Positions 54,384 through 63,790 of a stretch of 64,000 nucleotides of DNA are shown piece by piece. Position numbers and translations under genes: made by a program. Source of the stretch: Streptomyces collinus Tu 365 (GTDB lineage: Bacteria > Actinomycetota > Actinomycetes > Streptomycetales > Streptomycetaceae); contig NC_021985.1 of assembly GCF_000444875.1 (NCBI RefSeq), forward strand, positions 3,543,535-3,607,534. Direction: 5' to 3'. The notes below the pieces were generated by a model that saw only the letters and a program-made list of their open reading frames with translations, was not told where the DNA came from and ran no database searches. Numbering within the stretch: position 1 is the first letter of the stretch; every line of letters starts with the position of its first letter.

Positions 54384-56044
54384 CGACCCCCGACGTGACG
54401 GTCACGGTCATCGTCTACAACGACGCTGCCCGGCTGCCCAGGGCGGTCGCCTCGCTGCGCGCCCAGACGCACGCCGACATCGAGATCGTCATCAGCGACG
54501 ACCACTCCACCGACGACACACCGCGGGTGGCCCGCGAACTGGCCGCGCAGGACCCCCGCATCCGCTACGTGCGACTGCCGGAGAACAGCGGCGGGTGCAG
54601 CGCCCCGCGCAACCGGGCCATCGAGATCGCGCGGGCGCCGTACCTGATGTTCCTGGACAGCGACGACGAACTGCCGCCGCGCGCAGTCGAGTTGCTGCTG
54701 GCCGCGCATCGCGAGCGCGAGGTGGACTTCACCATGGGCGCGGTACGCCGGGTCCGGGTGGACAACGGCCGGCGCTCGACGTGGATGCCCCACCTGGTGA
54801 CGGAGCGCCGCACGCTGGACGGCATCGAGGCCGACCCGCGGCTGCTGTTCGAGCACCTGTCGACCAGCAAGATGTACGCCCGCGCCTTCCTCGACCGCCA
54901 CCGGCTCCGCTTCCCCGAGGGCATCCACTACGAGGACCAGCTCTTCTCGGCGCAGGCGTACTGCCTGGCGAAGGCGTTCACGATCATTCCCGACCCGGTG
55001 TACGTCTGGTACATCGAGCCGTTCGCGGCCGAGTCCGCCGCCTCCATCTCCAACCAGCGGCACAAGATCTCCAACGTCCGCGACCGCGTGCACGTCCAGC
55101 GCCTGATCGACGACTTCCTGGTGGAGAACGGGCACGCGGCGCTGCGCGAGGACAAGGACTTCAAGTTCCTCAAGCACGACTTCCGGATGTACGCAGGCGA
55201 CCTGCCCTACCGGGACGACGAGTGGCTGGAGTCCTTCGCCGAGATCATGAACCCGTACCTGGAGACGCTGGCGGAGGGCGCGTTCGCCCGGCTGCCGCGC
55301 CAGGAGCGGGTGGTGCTGCAGCTCCTGCGCGACGGCCGCCTGGCCGACGTCCGGCTCGCGGCGCGCGGTCTGGCGCACGGCGTGGCACCTCGGCACGTCG
55401 CCACCGACGCCTCCGGCGCCACCTACTGGGGCGACACCGTCCCCACGTCCGACCGGGCCCGCCGCGAACTGGCCCTGTCCGACCTGGAGCTGGAGACCCG
55501 GCCGTTCCCCAGCGCGCAGTTCCGGCACGAGATCACCGAACTCACCGCGGGCCCCGGGGCCTGTCTCACCCTCGCGATCCGCACCTACGACCCGGGGCTT
55601 CGGCTCCCGGTCGGTCCGCAGCGCGCGAGTCTGGTGGTGGCCCCCGGCCGGCGCCGGCTGACGGTCCCGTTCCGGCTCGACCCGGTCCGCCCGGGCCTCT
55701 TCGAGGGCCGGGTGCGGCTCGACCTGGCGGCCGCCTCCCTGCCCGTGCAGGGCTTCGACGGGGTGCGGCACCCGCTGCTCCGCCTGGAACAGCAGGGCCT
55801 CGTCCACTCGGGCCTGCTGCTGGCCCCGCTGGACTTCCCGACCCGCACCGCGCGCGTGGAGTACCGCTCCGGCGCCACCACGCACGACGTCACCGTCGAA
55901 CCCGAGGGCCGCAACCCCGGCCGGCTCCAGATCCGCTGGCGCCCGGTGGGGGTCACCGCCCGGGTGATCCGCCCGGTGGTGCGCAAGGTGGCCCGGCCGA
56001 AGGTGCGCAACGCGGCACGGCTGGTGGCGAGCGTGCTGAGGTAG
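54380..56044 (+). CDS. Family GT2 glycosyltransferase
   Basis: A 554-residue glycosyltransferase, paralogous to that at 46657. The GT-A domain has VTVTVIVYNDAARL, VISDDHSTDDT, NSGGCSAPRNRAIE, LMFLDSDD and RFPEGIHYEDQLFSAQAY. A C-terminal beta-rich region (about 380-520) and a strongly basic end (RPVVRKVARPKVRNAARL) follow. Translationally coupled to copy D (ATGA). A strong convergent terminator comes 19 bp after the stop. It probably glycosylates the polymer or its precursor in the cytoplasm. Confidence 0.88.
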   Translation: MTTPDVTVTVIVYNDAARLPRAVASLRAQTHADIEIVISDDHSTDDTPRVARELAAQDPRIRYVRLPENSGGCSAPRNRAIEIARAPYLMFLDSDDELPPRAVELLLAAHREREVDFTMGAVRRVRVDNGRRSTWMPHLVTERRTLDGIEADPRLLFEHLSTSKMYARAFLDRHRLRFPEGIHYEDQLFSAQAYCLAKAFTIIPDPVYVWYIEPFAAESAASISNQRHKISNVRDRVHVQRLIDDFLVENGHAALREDKDFKFLKHDFRMYAGDLPYRDDEWLESFAEIMNPYLETLAEGAFARLPRQERVVLQLLRDGRLADVRLAARGLAHGVAPRHVATDASGATYWGDTVPTSDRARRELALSDLELETRPFPSAQFRHEITELTAGPGACLTLAIRTYDPGLRLPVGPQRASLVVAPGRRRLTVPFRLDPVRPGLFEGRVRLDLAAASLPVQGFDGVRHPLLRLEQQGLVHSGLLLAPLDFPTRTARVEYRSGATTHDVTVEPEGRNPGRLQIRWRPVGVTARVIRPVVRKVARPKVRNAARLVASVLR

Positions 56045-56062
56045 GTGCCGGACGCTTCCTGA

Positions 56063-56108
56063 CTCGGGGGCGTGCGGAACGGCCGATGCCGTCCCGCACG
56101 CCCCCGAG
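56063..56108. terminator. Bidirectional terminator at the end of the exporter/transferase operon
   Basis: A long stem: 15 bp (56063-56077 with 56094-56108), one mismatch, then 5 bp (56079-56083 with 56088-56092) and a 4-nt loop, between convergent genes. Confidence 0.85.
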
Positions 56109-56117
56109 GCGTCTTCG

Positions 56118-57593
56118 TCAGCGCTCCACCCGGTACAGCACCTGCCCGCCAGGGCCGGTGGCGACCCGCCGCAGCCACGGCTGCGCGGCACCCCGGCCGC
56201 CCACGACCCAGCGCACGCCGTACTCCCGCACTATGGCCCGCCGGGTGCCGGCCGGGGTGTCCGCGGCGAAGTAGTGCGTCACGGCCGCGTCCCGCCTGGC
56301 CGCGTCCGGCAGGAACACGTCGGGATACCCGGGGGCCACTGTGTACGGCCCGTACGCGGGGATCTGCCGGGACGGCATGGTGCGCGCCATGACCACGTCC
56401 CCGTACTTCACCCAGGGCGTGATCCAGTGGTAGCCGACCCACGGCGTCCGGTACTTCGCCGCGACCGCGGAGGGCAGCGCGTCGCGCCCGACCACGTAGC
56501 CGAGCGTCCCCACCTGGGTCCACGCGCCCACCGCCAGCGCGACGGCCAGCACGCCCGCCCACGCCACGCGGACCGCGCGCCGGCCCGCGGACACGGTCTC
56601 CAGCGCCGCCGCGAGCTGCGCGGGGATCAGCACGGCCGGCAGGGCGCGGCCCCAGGAGTAGTGCCCGGTCAGCCCGCCCGCGGCGAACACCAGCACTCCG
56701 AGCGCGAAGAACAGCGCCAGCGGGTCCCGGCGGTCCCGTCGCAGCCGCAGGCCCAGGGCCACGACCCCGAGCAGCACCAGCCCGAAGCGCTGGAGGAGGT
56801 GGCTGTAGAGCGGCCGGTGGATCGCCTCCAGATCCGCACCCGCGGAGAACAGGGCGAAGAAGTCGTAGTACGGCCACACCCACAACAGCGCCGCGCCCAG
56901 GGCCGCTCCGGCGCCCAGCCGCAGCAGCGTCCCGCGGGCGGGCCGCGCGGAGATCACCGTGGCGAGCACGCCGAGCGAGGCCACCACCCCGGTGAACTGG
57001 TGGCAGAGCAGGATCAGTCCCCACAGCAGGCCGAGCCCCAGCGCCACCCCCCAGGAGATCTCACCGCGCAGCACCCGGGTGAGCCAGGCCCAGAGGTGGA
57101 AGGAGAGGCCGAGGGCGAACACGCTGGGGTACGCCACGGTCAGCGCCAGCGAGTTGAGGCCGAGGAAGCCGCTCCAGTTGAACAGCAGGGGGCCCCACAG
57201 CAGGAGCAGGCACAGGATCGCCAGGGCGGGCGCGGCGCGATGGGCGCTGAGCGTGCGGACGTAGCGCCACACGCCGGTGCACAGCATGACGAGACCGGCG
57301 AGCGCCCCGATCCGCAGGACGACGAAGACGGACAGCCCGGTCAGCCGGGCGACGGCGCCCAGCAGCAGCATCCAGGGTGAGTAGTACGGGCTCGGTGTGT
57401 CCGCGTCGACCAGCGGGTTGCCGGGGTGCAGCAGGCTGTGCCGCAGCCGTTGCACGGTCGCCGCGTGCATGCCGAGGTCGCCCGCCCAGGGCAGGCGGAC
57501 GATCACCAGGATCATCAGGAGCAGGACGAGTGCGGCGGCGGCCTGGGGCAGGGCCCGGCCGGCGCTCGCACCGCTAGGCGGCTCGGCGCGCAT
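56118..57593 (-). CDS. Polytopic membrane protein, GT-C-like
   Basis: A 491-residue protein with about eleven predicted helices and a soluble C-terminal end. After helix 1, GDLGMHAATVQRLRHSLLHPGNPLVDADTPSPYYSPWMLLLG resembles the acidic first loop of GT-C sugar transferases. The remainder has no motif I can assign. Start ATG at 57593 overlaps the 3' end of the GtrA-like gene by 20 bp, so the two are cotranscribed. A flippase-like GtrA partner supports a role in moving or transferring lipid-linked sugars at the outer face of the membrane (inference). Confidence 0.7.
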   Translation of the reverse strand: MRAEPPSGASAGRALPQAAAALVLLLMILVIVRLPWAGDLGMHAATVQRLRHSLLHPGNPLVDADTPSPYYSPWMLLLGAVARLTGLSVFVVLRIGALAGLVMLCTGVWRYVRTLSAHRAAPALAILCLLLLWGPLLFNWSGFLGLNSLALTVAYPSVFALGLSFHLWAWLTRVLRGEISWGVALGLGLLWGLILLCHQFTGVVASLGVLATVISARPARGTLLRLGAGAALGAALLWVWPYYDFFALFSAGADLEAIHRPLYSHLLQRFGLVLLGVVALGLRLRRDRRDPLALFFALGVLVFAAGGLTGHYSWGRALPAVLIPAQLAAALETVSAGRRAVRVAWAGVLAVALAVGAWTQVGTLGYVVGRDALPSAVAAKYRTPWVGYHWITPWVKYGDVVMARTMPSRQIPAYGPYTVAPGYPDVFLPDAARRDAAVTHYFAADTPAGTRRAIVREYGVRWVVGGRGAAQPWLRRVATGPGGQVLYRVER

Positions 57594-58104
57594 CCTGCTG
57601 GAACACCCAGGTGCGGTAGACGAGGAACCGGAAGGCGGAGGCGAGGACGATCGACAGCGCCTTCACCGCGTTCGACCCGACGGCGCCGTGCAGCCCGAGC
57701 CCGTGATATCCCATCCAGAACAGTCCGCTTTCCATCACCACACCGAGACCGCTGAAGACGAAGAACAGCACGATCTGGCGGCGGGTGCGTGAAGCACGGT
57801 CGCGATAGGCGAAATACCGGAAGCCCACGTAATTGGTCGCCATGGCGATACAGCTCGCCAGGACCGTCGCGGTCATCGCAGGCCAACGCAGGCCGTGCAG
57901 CAGCAGGTTGAACACCAGGAAATTGACGAGGACGCCGCTGCCGCCGACGACCCCGAATTTCACTACTTCCAGCACGACGCGCGTGACCGGGCGGGCCGGA
58001 GCCGGCGCGGGAGCCGCGGCCGGCGGGCGGGTCTCGGTGAGGTTCACAGTCACAGCGGAGACCCTATCCGAAACGTCCCGATTAGCAGGAAACGGTAAAT
58101 TCAT
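57574..58104 (-). CDS. GtrA family membrane protein
   Basis: A 176-residue protein with four helices of the GtrA type (VVKFGVVGGSGVLVNFLVFNLLLH, ATNYVGFRYFAYRD, LFFVFSGLGVVMESGLFWMG, FRFLVYRTWVF). GtrA proteins are thought to flip polyprenyl-phosphate-linked sugars across the membrane for later transfer. A Pro/Ala-rich N-terminus of about 40 residues precedes helix 1. Start ATG at 58104 is tentative; a GTG further in is also possible. It is the first gene of a two-gene unit with the GT-C-like protein. Confidence 0.82.
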   Translation of the reverse strand: MNLPFPANRDVSDRVSAVTVNLTETRPPAAAPAPAPARPVTRVVLEVVKFGVVGGSGVLVNFLVFNLLLHGLRWPAMTATVLASCIAMATNYVGFRYFAYRDRASRTRRQIVLFFVFSGLGVVMESGLFWMGYHGLGLHGAVGSNAVKALSIVLASAFRFLVYRTWVFQQDARRAA

Positions 58105-58136
58105 CGCACGTTTTCGGCTAGCAATCGGCAAGAACG

Positions 58137-58172
58137 AGGGCGCCCCGGGCCTGGACCGGCCCGGGGCGCCCT
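58137..58172 (-). terminator. Terminator after the glutamate dehydrogenase gene
   Basis: A perfect 15-bp stem (58137-58151 with 58158-58172) with a 6-nt loop, 23 bp after the dehydrogenase stop. Confidence 0.85.
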
Positions 58173-58195
58173 GGTCGCCTCACGGCGTCGTTCGG

Positions 58196-61100
58196 CTACG
58201 AGTGCGTGCGCAGCAGCGTCCGCATCGTGCGCATCGCCACCGACAGGTTGGCGAGGTCGAAGGAGTCCGAACCGCGGATCTCCTCCAGGGTGGTACGCGC
58301 CCGGCTCAGGATCGCCGCGTTCTTCTGCTCCCAGTCGGCGAACCGCTGCTCGGGCGTCGAGGTGCCGTTGCCGACCGCCAGGACGTCCGCCGTGAGCGCC
58401 GCGTGGGCCGCGTACAGGTCCTCACGGATGGAGGCGCGGGCCATGGACTGCCAGCGGTCGGCGCGGGGCAGCTCGATGATGCGGTCCATGAGCTGGGTGA
58501 TGCCGAGGCGGTCGGCGAGGTCGTAGTAGACCTCGGCGACGTCCAGCGGCTCCTTGCCCATGCGGTCGGCCACCGAGACGATGTCGACCGCCGGGAAGGC
58601 GGAGGAGAAGCCGGCCACGCGGGTGGCGAGCTCGTCCGGGACACCGGCGGCGGACAGCTCGTCGTACACGTGCTGGTACCACTCCAGGTCCGCGCCCTTG
58701 AGCAGCTTCGGCAGCTGCTGCCAGACCTGCTCGACCCGCTCGGAGAAGAACTCGATGGTCTCCGCGAGCTGCAGCGGCTGCGGCCGGTTGTTCAGCAGCC
58801 AGCGGGTGCCGCGCTCCACCAGGCGGCGCGAGTGCAGCCTGATCCGGGTCTGGACGTCCGCGTCGACCTTGTTGTCCAGCTCCTCGACCGCGTCCCACAC
58901 CGGCGCCGAACGGAAGATCGTGCGGGCCACGGTCTGCGCCCGGACGATCTCCTCCAGGGAGGCGCCGGTCTCCTCGCGCAGCCGGTGCAGGTACGTCGTA
59001 CCGCCCGTGTTGACCGTGTCGTTGACCAGCACGGTCGTGGTGATCTCACGGCGCAGCGGGTGGTTGTCGATGGCGTCGGCGAACCGCTCGCGCAGCGCCG
59101 ACGGGAAGTAGGCGTGCAGCAGGGTGCGCAGGTACGGGTCGTCCGGCAGCGAGGTGTGCAGGAGCTCCTCGGCCACCGTGATCTTCGTGTACGCCAGCAC
59201 GACGGCCGTCTCCGGGCCCGTCAGGCCCTGGCCGTGGCCGAGGCGCTCGCGGATCTGGCGGTCGGTGGGCAGGAACTCCAGCGCCCGGTCCAGGTGGCCC
59301 TCGCGCACCAGGTGGCGGATGAACCGCTGCTGGGCGTGGAGCATGTCCTTGGCCTGGAACAGGGCGTTGGCGAGGGCCACGTTCTGCGCGTAGTTGTTGC
59401 GCAGGACCAGCGCGCCGACCTCGTCGGTCATCTCGGCGAGCACCTTGTTGCGCTGCTTGACGGTCATGTCGCCGTCGGTGACGAGACCGTTCAGCAGGAT
59501 CTTGATGTTCACCTCGTGGTCGGAGGTGTCCACACCGGCGCTGTTGTCGATCGCGTCGGTGTTGATCTTCCCGCCGTGCATTGCGAACTCGATGCGGCCG
59601 AGCTGGGTCAGGCCCAGGTTTCCGCCCTCGCCGACGACGCTGACCCGCAGGTCCTGGCCGTCGACGCGGATGGCGTCGTTGGCCTTGTCGCCGACGTCGG
59701 CGTTGGACTCCGCCGACGACTTCACGTAGGTGCCGATGCCGCCGTTCCACAGCAGGTCGACCGGTGCGTGCAGGATCGCCTTCATCAGGTCGGCCGGGGT
59801 CATCTTGGAGACCTTCTCCTCGATGCCCAGGGCGTCCCGGATGTGCGCGTTCAGCGGGATCGCCTTGGCGGTCCGGGGGAAGATCCCGCCGCCCGCCGAC
59901 AGCAGCGAGGTGTCGTACTCCTCCCAGCTGGAGCGGGGCAGCTCGAACAGGCGGCGTCGCTCGGCGTAGGAGGTGGCGGCGTCCGGGGTCGGGTCGATGA
60001 AGATGTGCCGGTGGTCGAAGGCGGCGACCAGGCGGATGTGCTCGGAGAGCAGCATGCCGTTGCCGAACACGTCACCGGACATGTCGCCGATGCCGACGAC
60101 CGTGAAGTCCTCGGTCTGCGTGTCCACGCCCAGCTCGCGGAAGTGCCGCTTCACGGACTCCCAGGCGCCGCGCGCGGTGATGCCCATGCCCTTGTGGTCG
60201 TAGCCGGCCGAGCCGCCGGAGGCGAAGGCGTCGCCGAGCCAGAAGTTGTACTTCTCGGCGACCCCGTTGGCGATGTCGGAGAACGTCGCGGTGCCCTTGT
60301 CGGCCGCGACCACCAGGTAGGTGTCCTCGCCGTCGTGGCGCACCACGTCCTGCGGCGGCACGACCTCGCCGGCCACCATGTTGTCGGTGATGTCGAGCAG
60401 CGCCGAGATGAACGTCTTGTAGCTGGCGATGCCCTCGGCCAGCCACGCGTCCCGGTCGACCGCCGGGTCCGGCAGCTGCTTGGCGACGAAGCCGCCCTTG
60501 GCGCCGACCGGCACGATGACGGTGTTCTTCACCATCTGTGCCTTGACCAGGCCGAGGATCTCCGTGCGGAAGTCCTCGCGCCGGTCGGACCAGCGCAGAC
60601 CGCCTCGGGCGACCTTGCCGAAGCGCAGGTGGACGCCCTCGACCCGGGGCGAGTACACCCAGATCTCGTACGCCGGGCGCGGCGCGGGCAGGTCCGGGAT
60701 GGCCTGCGGGTCGAACTTCATCGACACGTAGTCGTGCGGGGCGCCGCCGAGCGCCTCCTGGAAGAAGTTCGTGCGCAGGGTGGCCTTGATGACGGTCAGG
60801 AAGGAACGCAGGATGCGGTCCTCGTCCAGGCTCGCCACCTGGTCGAGAGCGGCGTCCAGCTCCTCCAGCAGGGCGTCGGTGATCTCCAGCCCGGCCTTCT
60901 GCCGCTCCGGCGACATCCGCGCCTCGAACAGCGAGACGAGCAGCCGGGTGGTGTGGACGTTGTTGCGGAGGGTGTCCTCCATGTAGTCCTGGCTGAAGGT
61001 GGAGCCGGCCTGCCGCAGGTACTTGGCGTACGCGCGCAGCACCATCGCCTGCCGCCAGTCCAGCCCGGCGCTCAGCACGAGGGAGTTGAAGCCGTCGTTC

Positions 61101-63133
61101 TCCGCCTTGCCGGTCCAGGTCGCGGCGAACGCCTCCTGGAACCGCTCACGCGCGTCGTCGCCCAGGTCCCCGCCGACGCCCGTCGTCTTCGGCATGCGCA
61201 GGCCGAAGTCGTAGATCCAGGCGGTCGTCCGGTCCGCGCAGCGCATCTCGTACGGCCGCTCGTCGGTGACCTCGACGCCCAGCCGGCTCAGCACCGGCAG
61301 CACGTGCGACAGGGAGACCGTGCCGCCCTTCTGGTAGATCTTGAAGCGGCGCTCCTCGGGCGCGGCGCCGACCGGCTCGTACAGGCTGAGCGAGAACGCC
61401 TTGTCCTCGCTGAGCTGCTCCAGGTGGACGAGGTCGGCGACGGCGGCACGCGGGGAGTGGTCGGCCTTGTAGCCCTCGGGGAAGGCGTTGTTGTAGCGGC
61501 GCAGCACCTCGGCGGCGCGCTCCTCGCCGATCTCGGCGGTCAGCGCCTCGGCGAACGCGTCCGCCCAGGAGCGGGCGGCCTCGACCAGGCGCGACTCGAT
61601 GCGCTCCTTGTCGCTGTCGGACAGCTCGGGCAGCTCGGTGCCCGGCGGCACCCGGACGACGAAGTGCAGCCGGGACAGGATCGACTCGGTGTTCCAGGCG
61701 GTGAAGTCGACGCTGATGCCGCCGAGCTCCTCCTTCAGGATGTCGATGATCCTCAGCCGCACGCCGGTCGTGTAGCGGTCGCGGGGCAGGTAGACGAGGG
61801 CCGAGTAGTAGCGGCCGTACTCGTCCTGGCGCAGGTAGAGCCGCAGCCGGCGGCGCTCCTGCAGGTACAGGACGCTGGTCGCGATGGCCTGCAGCTCGGC
61901 CGGCGGGGTCTGGAACAGCTCGTCGCGCGGGTAGGTCTCCAGGATCTGGAGCAGGTCGCGGCCGTCGTGGCTGTTGGGCGAGAACCCGGCGAGGCTGAGG
62001 ACCTCTTCGACCTTGCGGCGGATGACCGGGACGCGGCGCACGGACTCGGTGTAGGCGGCCGAGGAGAACAGGCCGAGGAAGCGGCGCTCACCGACGACGT
62101 TGCCGTCCGCGTCGAACTTCTTGACGCCGATGTAGTCCAGGTACGACGGCCGGTGCACGGTGGCCCGGCTGTTGGCCTTGGTCAGCACGAGCAGCTTGTG
62201 CTCGCGGGCCTTGGCGCGGGCGTCGGCGGGCAGCCGCTCGAAGGACGGGCTGACCGGGTGCTGGTCGTCCTCTGCGTGCTGCGGGTCCGAGCGCAGTATG
62301 CCCAGACCGGTGCCGGGGACGGCGGCGAGCGTGTCGTCGTCGCGCAGCTGGTACTCGCGGTAGCCGAGGAAGGTGAAGTGGTCGGTGGCCAGCCAGCGCA
62401 GCAGCTCGCGGGCCTCCTCGACCTCGGGGGCGGGCAGGTCGCCCGGCACCGGCTCGTCGCCGAGGCCGTCGGCGATCCGGGCCGCCGCGTCCCGCATCTT
62501 CTCCCAGTCCTCGACGGCCTCGCGGACGTCGGACAGGACGCGCAGCAGGTCGGCGGTGATCTGCTTCAGGTCGGCGCGGTCGGTCTCACGGTCGATCTCG
62601 ACGTGGATCCAGGACTCGGTGTGCGCGTCGTGCGGCAGGTCGCCGGTGGGCGGGGTCGCCAGCACCTCGACGAGCTTGCCGGTGACGTCGCGCCGGACCA
62701 CGAACTGGGGGTGGATCACGACGTGGATGCCGCGTCCCTGCCGGGTCAGCTCGTTGGTGACCGAGTCGACGAGGAAGGGCATGTCGTCGGTGACGACCTC
62801 CACCACGGTGTGGCTGCAGGTCCACCCGTTCTCTTCCACGCTCGGGGTGTGCACCCGCACGTTCGCGGTGCCCTGCGGTCGCATCTCGGCCAGCCGGTGG
62901 TGCGAGACCGCGGCGCTGAAGACGTCGACCGGGTCGCGGTCGGCCAGGTCCTCGGGTGCGGTGTGCAGGTAGTAGCGCTGGAGGAACGCGAGCACGGATT
63001 CGCTGTCGGGAGTGCCGGCCGTACCCTCGCCCGTCGTCCCGGTCGGTAGGTGCCCCCCGACCGGGCTGTTCTCAGCTACCCGGGCGGCCCGTTCGAGCAG
63101 CTCGGCCTTGGCTTCGTCCAGCTTGGTCTGCAT
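58196..63133 (-). CDS. gdhB: NAD-specific glutamate dehydrogenase, large (180 kDa) class
   Basis: A 1645-residue enzyme of the L_180 class, which converts glutamate to 2-oxoglutarate and ammonia with NAD. A long N-terminal regulatory region (about 1-750, with ACT-like parts such as VVEVVTDDMPFLVDSVTNELTRQGRGIHVV) precedes the catalytic core, where GGLRWSDRREDFRTEILGLVKAQMVKNTVIVPVGAKGGF and GIGDMSGDVFGNGML are diagnostic. A C-terminal helical region closes it. The length equals that of the Streptomyces clavuligerus type. The ATG at 63133 has AGAGGA 3 nt upstream. It is monocistronic. The gene symbol is generic; a catabolic role in glutamate use is expected. Confidence 0.95.
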   Translation of the reverse strand: MQTKLDEAKAELLERAARVAENSPVGGHLPTGTTGEGTAGTPDSESVLAFLQRYYLHTAPEDLADRDPVDVFSAAVSHHRLAEMRPQGTANVRVHTPSVEENGWTCSHTVVEVVTDDMPFLVDSVTNELTRQGRGIHVVIHPQFVVRRDVTGKLVEVLATPPTGDLPHDAHTESWIHVEIDRETDRADLKQITADLLRVLSDVREAVEDWEKMRDAAARIADGLGDEPVPGDLPAPEVEEARELLRWLATDHFTFLGYREYQLRDDDTLAAVPGTGLGILRSDPQHAEDDQHPVSPSFERLPADARAKAREHKLLVLTKANSRATVHRPSYLDYIGVKKFDADGNVVGERRFLGLFSSAAYTESVRRVPVIRRKVEEVLSLAGFSPNSHDGRDLLQILETYPRDELFQTPPAELQAIATSVLYLQERRRLRLYLRQDEYGRYYSALVYLPRDRYTTGVRLRIIDILKEELGGISVDFTAWNTESILSRLHFVVRVPPGTELPELSDSDKERIESRLVEAARSWADAFAEALTAEIGEERAAEVLRRYNNAFPEGYKADHSPRAAVADLVHLEQLSEDKAFSLSLYEPVGAAPEERRFKIYQKGGTVSLSHVLPVLSRLGVEVTDERPYEMRCADRTTAWIYDFGLRMPKTTGVGGDLGDDARERFQEAFAATWTGKAENDGFNSLVLSAGLDWRQAMVLRAYAKYLRQAGSTFSQDYMEDTLRNNVHTTRLLVSLFEARMSPERQKAGLEITDALLEELDAALDQVASLDEDRILRSFLTVIKATLRTNFFQEALGGAPHDYVSMKFDPQAIPDLPAPRPAYEIWVYSPRVEGVHLRFGKVARGGLRWSDRREDFRTEILGLVKAQMVKNTVIVPVGAKGGFVAKQLPDPAVDRDAWLAEGIASYKTFISALLDITDNMVAGEVVPPQDVVRHDGEDTYLVVAADKGTATFSDIANGVAEKYNFWLGDAFASGGSAGYDHKGMGITARGAWESVKRHFRELGVDTQTEDFTVVGIGDMSGDVFGNGMLLSEHIRLVAAFDHRHIFIDPTPDAATSYAERRRLFELPRSSWEEYDTSLLSAGGGIFPRTAKAIPLNAHIRDALGIEEKVSKMTPADLMKAILHAPVDLLWNGGIGTYVKSSAESNADVGDKANDAIRVDGQDLRVSVVGEGGNLGLTQLGRIEFAMHGGKINTDAIDNSAGVDTSDHEVNIKILLNGLVTDGDMTVKQRNKVLAEMTDEVGALVLRNNYAQNVALANALFQAKDMLHAQQRFIRHLVREGHLDRALEFLPTDRQIRERLGHGQGLTGPETAVVLAYTKITVAEELLHTSLPDDPYLRTLLHAYFPSALRERFADAIDNHPLRREITTTVLVNDTVNTGGTTYLHRLREETGASLEEIVRAQTVARTIFRSAPVWDAVEELDNKVDADVQTRIRLHSRRLVERGTRWLLNNRPQPLQLAETIEFFSERVEQVWQQLPKLLKGADLEWYQHVYDELSAAGVPDELATRVAGFSSAFPAVDIVSVADRMGKEPLDVAEVYYDLADRLGITQLMDRIIELPRADRWQSMARASIREDLYAAHAALTADVLAVGNGTSTPEQRFADWEQKNAAILSRARTTLEEIRGSDSFDLANLSVAMRTMRTLLRTHS

Positions 63134-63790
63134 TGTCCTCTGGCTCCTGTCGCGCGCCGTTGCGTGACGTAGAAGGAAAAACGGTCTCTTCCCCTCCGGC
63201 TCGACGCCACGGCCCGGGGTGTCCGGTCCGATCCGACGCTATGCCGCGAGGTGAGACGAGCGGGGTGTATTCGGCCATTCTCGGCCCGTCCGTCGGATGT
63301 GACGCTGCTCTCGGCACCGTCGTGTCCAGGGCCGGTATCGGCGTCCTGGGGGCTTCCGCGCCCCCGTCCCGCCCGCGAAGACCAGCGACCGCCGCCCGGT
63401 CACGGAGGTGTTCCGTGCAACCCGGGCGCGGGGCAGGGGCAGCATCGCCCCCGCGAGCTATCGCGCTGATCACGCCACAAGGCTATCGCTCCTCACCCCG
63501 GACCCGTCATGAGCCGTATGTGTACAAAAGAGGGGGCCGAAGTTTGACGTTCTGCACAGGGGCGGAGCGCGGACGGGTGACGTAACCGGTCGGACGCCCC
63601 GTGCCGGCCCGGTGCCGTGCGCCCGTGCCGTGCGCCCCTCCGGTGCCCGCATCCGGTCGCGCGGGGGCGCCCGGGGACGCACCCTGAAAGCGACGGGCCC
63701 TCTTGGCAAGCGCGCCCCGCCGAGGCACGTTGCCCTGAGAACAGTGCCCGTCCCCCGCGGAGGGGACAGTGCCGCCCCGGAGGAGCCGAC
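63134..63790. other. 657-bp intergenic region between the divergent glutamate dehydrogenase and DJ-1 genes
   Basis: No coding sequence is supported: open frames here have no ribosome sites or recognisable protein features. The less GC-rich part near 63480-63560 is the best promoter candidate. Near 63605-63650 the sequence GTGCCGTGCGCCC occurs twice in direct orientation. Control elements for both flanking genes are expected here but none could be assigned. Confidence 0.5.

Noticed and set aside
57833..63049. Very long open frame antisense to the glutamate dehydrogenase gene
   Set aside because: It mirrors the codon pattern of the real gene, is rich in Arg/Gly/Val/Leu/Asp without family motifs, and has no ribosome site. 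It is a high-GC shadow.
63251..63585. Small open frames in the region between the glutamate dehydrogenase and DJ-1 genes
   Set aside because: No ribosome sites, Arg/Pro-rich composition and no family resemblance.
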